Assembly (NCBI GenBank): GCA_028554795.2
Contig: CM068839.1
Location: forward strand, 10,939,220-11,003,219
Direction: 5' to 3'
Source of the DNA: Sinohyriopsis cumingii
Lineage: Eukaryota > Mollusca > Bivalvia > Unionida > Unionidae
DNA: 64,000 nt
The position numbers were made by a program, and so were the translations under genes. Under the pieces are notes generated by a model. That model worked only from the letters and a program-made list of their open reading frames with translations. It was not told where the DNA came from and did not search any database. Below, piece by piece: positions 61,151 through 64,000 of this stretch (positions within the stretch are counted from its first letter, which is position 1; the number at the start of each line of letters is the position of its first letter).

Positions 61151-62755
61151 GCAAACAAAGTGTCAGTGGTGTCTATGGTGTGTGTGTGTGTGTGTGTGTG
61201 TGTGTTCAAAAAAAGTAATCAGATCTGGAATAATTCTTCAATTGCACCAATTGCTGGAAGTATAGATATCAGCACAATGTCTTTTATAGTATCAGCCATT
61301 GTGTAAGTTTAATCATCCCACTTTAGTTACAGTATTTAGATTACAACTTATAAAACAATTAGCAAGCAAACAGTAAACTCATCAACTATAAAGCACTGGC
61401 CATTAATATATTATCTGTATTATTACTTGGTACACTGCAGTTCAAAATTGTTCATGGTACCCAGCTCTAACATGGAGGGAATAAGTTCAGTGAAAAGTGT
61501 CTGTCTCGAAGGAAGCATCTCTAAGAAGGTTCTTACTGTGATCCAGTAAAATTTTTAGAAGTATACAGGGCAGTATCTATGCAGAGTTGGAGCAGCTGTA
61601 CTGCCATGGATGTCAACATGTCATGCCTTGAGGCACAGGCAACTGCACCAAAAAGCATTGTAGTGTGGCTACAGATGGAGATCATTTCTCTCTCCAATAA
61701 GCGTTGTAGTGTGGCTAGAGACGGAGATCATTTCTCTCTCAGAAAACTGAATGAGGTTGTAAAAAAATACCAGCATGCAAGGCTATGGTGACCATGTATA
61801 AAGTCATAATTTATATGATGTCAAAAAGATGTTTAGAACTAAGTTGTTTTTCCAACAGTCTTCCTCACAGATATAATTGTACTTTTCTTTGCCTCAATGG
61901 TGTGAGTTGGTCAGTCAACAACACAACTGTGATTGAAATGGATTCCCACAGACTGACACAAAACATGTATAAATTATTTATGAAATCCCTATATATATTT
62001 ATTTATTTTTATTTTTCCCACTTAATCTGTAATATAATAGAATGTGTAGCACTCCCATGGAAAAACCTAGTCTAACTGTAAACAAGGTTGGCCTTGAACT
62101 CAAATTCTATGTAAACATACTGTTTACAACTTACAATCATGGACAAATGTCAAGCACACAATGTATATTAAGTATACTGGGATACTTGTTCTGATGGATG
62201 TATAGATTATAGACAACAGGCCATCCCTTAATTCATCTAATCTATCATCAGAGAGTTACATATGTTTTTTTTCCCTTCAGAATAACTTTTATTCCCAAGT
62301 CAATTTCTTGACCAAACTTTGTGTATGGGTTGCACTTTGGGTAATAAAACAACTGATAGATTCTGGGATCTAGAGGTTAGAGGTCACCATAGTGATACTA
62401 TGATTCAAAGTTTCTGCATAGTAATTTTAGTTCAAGACTGGATATGTTGACAAAAGGTCCCTGTCAATGAGACCCACTTACTGAGAGTCAACCATGCTCT
62501 ACTAGTTTCAACAAAACATGGGATGACATATAATGTGACATTCACTGTACTCTAGGTGGAACTGTAGGCACTGCATTTAAATTAGTTGGGCTAAAATCAA
62601 CTCCGATCACTGTTTAATTCTGGTAAAATTTTATTTCATTATTTCTTAATATACACTGGTATCAACAACACAATATACAAAAAAATACTTTCCTTCATTT
62701 CTCGATACACATTGCCTCAATGATGGTCAGTAAATTATGATGAATGAGCATGTAT
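61151..62755. other. Non-coding stretch
   Basis: (GT)n at 61182-61204. A short direct repeat with GCATTGTAGTGTGGCTA / GCGTTGTAGTGTGGCTA lies at 61657 and 61701. Reading frames of 70-96 codons occur but have no protein-like features that I can support. Confidence 0.5.
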
Positions 62756-63045
62756 GAATACTGGTCTTAATCATTTATAACTGTCACACTGTACAAGGTG
62801 GCTGATGATTCTATCCTGGTATTAATCATTTATAACTGTCACACTGTACAAGGTGGCTGATGATTCTATCCTGGTATTAATCATTTGTAACTGTCACACT
62901 GTACAAGGTGGCTGATGATTATATCCTAGTATTAATCATTTATATGTGTAACTGTCACACTGTACAAGGTGGCTGATGATTCTATCCTGGTATTAATCAT
63001 TTGTAACTGTCACACTGTACAAGGTGGCTGATGATTCTATCCTGA
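62756..63045. repeat. Minisatellite, about 58-bp unit
   Basis: Five tandem copies of a unit containing ACTGTCACACTGTACAAGG and TGGCTGATGATTCTATCCTG with very few differences. Confidence 0.92.
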
Positions 63046-63284
63046 CAGATGATAGGTTTTTCTGTGGAAATGATGTAGCACTGAATACATATGTACATCT
63101 GTTACACCACTTCTATGTATATTTAATTTCTCTGGTGAATATCTGCATTGATAAAGTCTTTCCCCACATCATCCCTGTGATAGGCAACCACAAAAGTGGA
63201 CTAAGTTAAATCTGAGGTTACCTTATACTGAGGTTACCTTATACTGAGGTATATAAAAGACCAATATCAAAACTATAATGAAAA

Positions 63285-64000
63285 CCATAACCATTCCAAT
63301 GTAACAATATTGCCTGTGCCATTATGAGGCTCCATGCCAATGTAACAAGATGGTATAGGTTATTATGAGGATCCATACCAATGTAACATGATGGTATGAG
63401 TTATTATGAGGCTCCACACCACTGTAACAAGATGGTAGTTGTTATTATAACTCCATACCAGTGTAAAAAGATGGTGTGTGTTATTATGAGGCTGTACACC
63501 AATGTAACAAGATGGCATGTGTCATTATAAGACTTCGTACCAATGTAACAAGATGGTATGTGTCATTATAAGACTTCATACCAATGTAAGAAGATGGCAT
63601 GTGTCATTATAAGACTTCATACCAATGTAACAAGATGGTATGTGCTATTATGAGGCTTCATACCAATATAACAAGATGTTATTATAAGACTTCATACCAA
63701 TGTAACAAGATGGTATGTGCTATTATGAGGCTTCATACCAATGTAACAAGATGTTATTATGAGGCTCCACACCAATGTAACAAGATGGTATGTGTTATTA
63801 TAAGGCTCCACACCAATGTAACAAGATGGTATGTGTTATGATAAGGCCTCACACCAATGTAACAAGATGGTATGTGTTATGATAAGGCTTCATACCAATG
63901 TAACAAGATGGTATGTGTTAATATGTAGATCCATACCAATGTAACAAGAAAGTATGTATTACTATGAGGCTCCATACCAATATAATAAGATGGTATGGGT
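63285..64000. repeat. Minisatellite, about 42-bp unit, continuing past the window
   Basis: About 16 tandem copies of a unit containing CCAATGTAACAAGATGGTAT and GTGTTATTATGAGGCTTCAT, with some shortened copies. The 80-codon frame at 63599 is translated repeat. Confidence 0.92.

Noticed and set aside
61579-62075. Two frames of 70 and 96 codons in the right flank
   Set aside because: No promoter, homology or codon pattern supports them; the stretch looks non-coding.
63599-63841. 80-codon frame with repeated CHYKTSYQCNKM-like units
   Set aside because: It is translated minisatellite.

Overview
The window reads as nuclear DNA of an invertebrate, most likely a marine lophotrochozoan such as a mollusc. 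This is inferred from spliced exons, tRNA-derived SINEs, minisatellites, LINE and LTR retroelements and adintovirus/Polinton-type elements; no single marker proves the taxon. It is not a bacterial or phage sequence. At least three separate copies of double-jelly-roll, adintovirus/Polinton-type viral DNA lie around and inside one host gene.

Positions 1 to about 11455 hold a compact, intact-looking virus-like element. Eight abutting leftward genes form a structural block: coiled-coil protein, small basic GLGD protein, double-jelly-roll major capsid protein, pVI-like peptide, adenain-like protease, fibre, membrane protein and penton-like minor capsid. To their left are rightward small genes (cysteine-rich, HNH endonuclease, repeat protein), a covarying hairpin array and a large inverted repeat. 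A leftward replication-type gene runs off the window. No integrase or packaging ATPase is seen here.

Positions 13261 to 35220 carry a host gene on the plus strand. Seven exons with matching splice phases encode a low-complexity N-terminal region, one HMG box and one CW-type zinc finger. Its long introns hold a decayed second provirus (PLA2, A32-type ATPase and capsid fossils, about 16.3-22.6 kb), an antisense LINE, an antisense LTR-retrotransposon fragment, a SINE and simple repeats.

Positions 36362 to 54606 are a complete 18,245-bp Polinton/Maverick. It has near-identical terminal inverted repeats of about 330 bp and a 6-bp target duplication (GGTAAA), and it sits inside the gag gene of an LTR retrotransposon (36249-36355 and 54613-58443) whose pol order is protease-integrase-RT. 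It encodes protein-primed PolB, an A32-like ATPase, a chromodomain integrase, a penton protein, two BIR proteins, a duplicated F-box-like pair and core proteins. Its major capsid gene is truncated, the protease gene is absent, the PolB ExoI motif lacks its Glu, and one small gene may be frameshifted.

The most striking observation is that the five small genes at the two ends of the Polinton each end in a canonical replication-dependent histone 3' stem-loop (GGCCCTTTTCAGGGCC or AGCCCTTTTCAGGGCT). Most have ACCCA on the 3' side, and all have a purine-rich histone-downstream-element-like GAAAAGA about 14 nt later. The core replication and capsid genes do not. This suggests that the terminal genes use the host SLBP/U7 pathway and are expressed in S phase. 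The right 5.4 kb (58.6-64 kb) is non-coding repeat DNA: a SINE and three large minisatellites.
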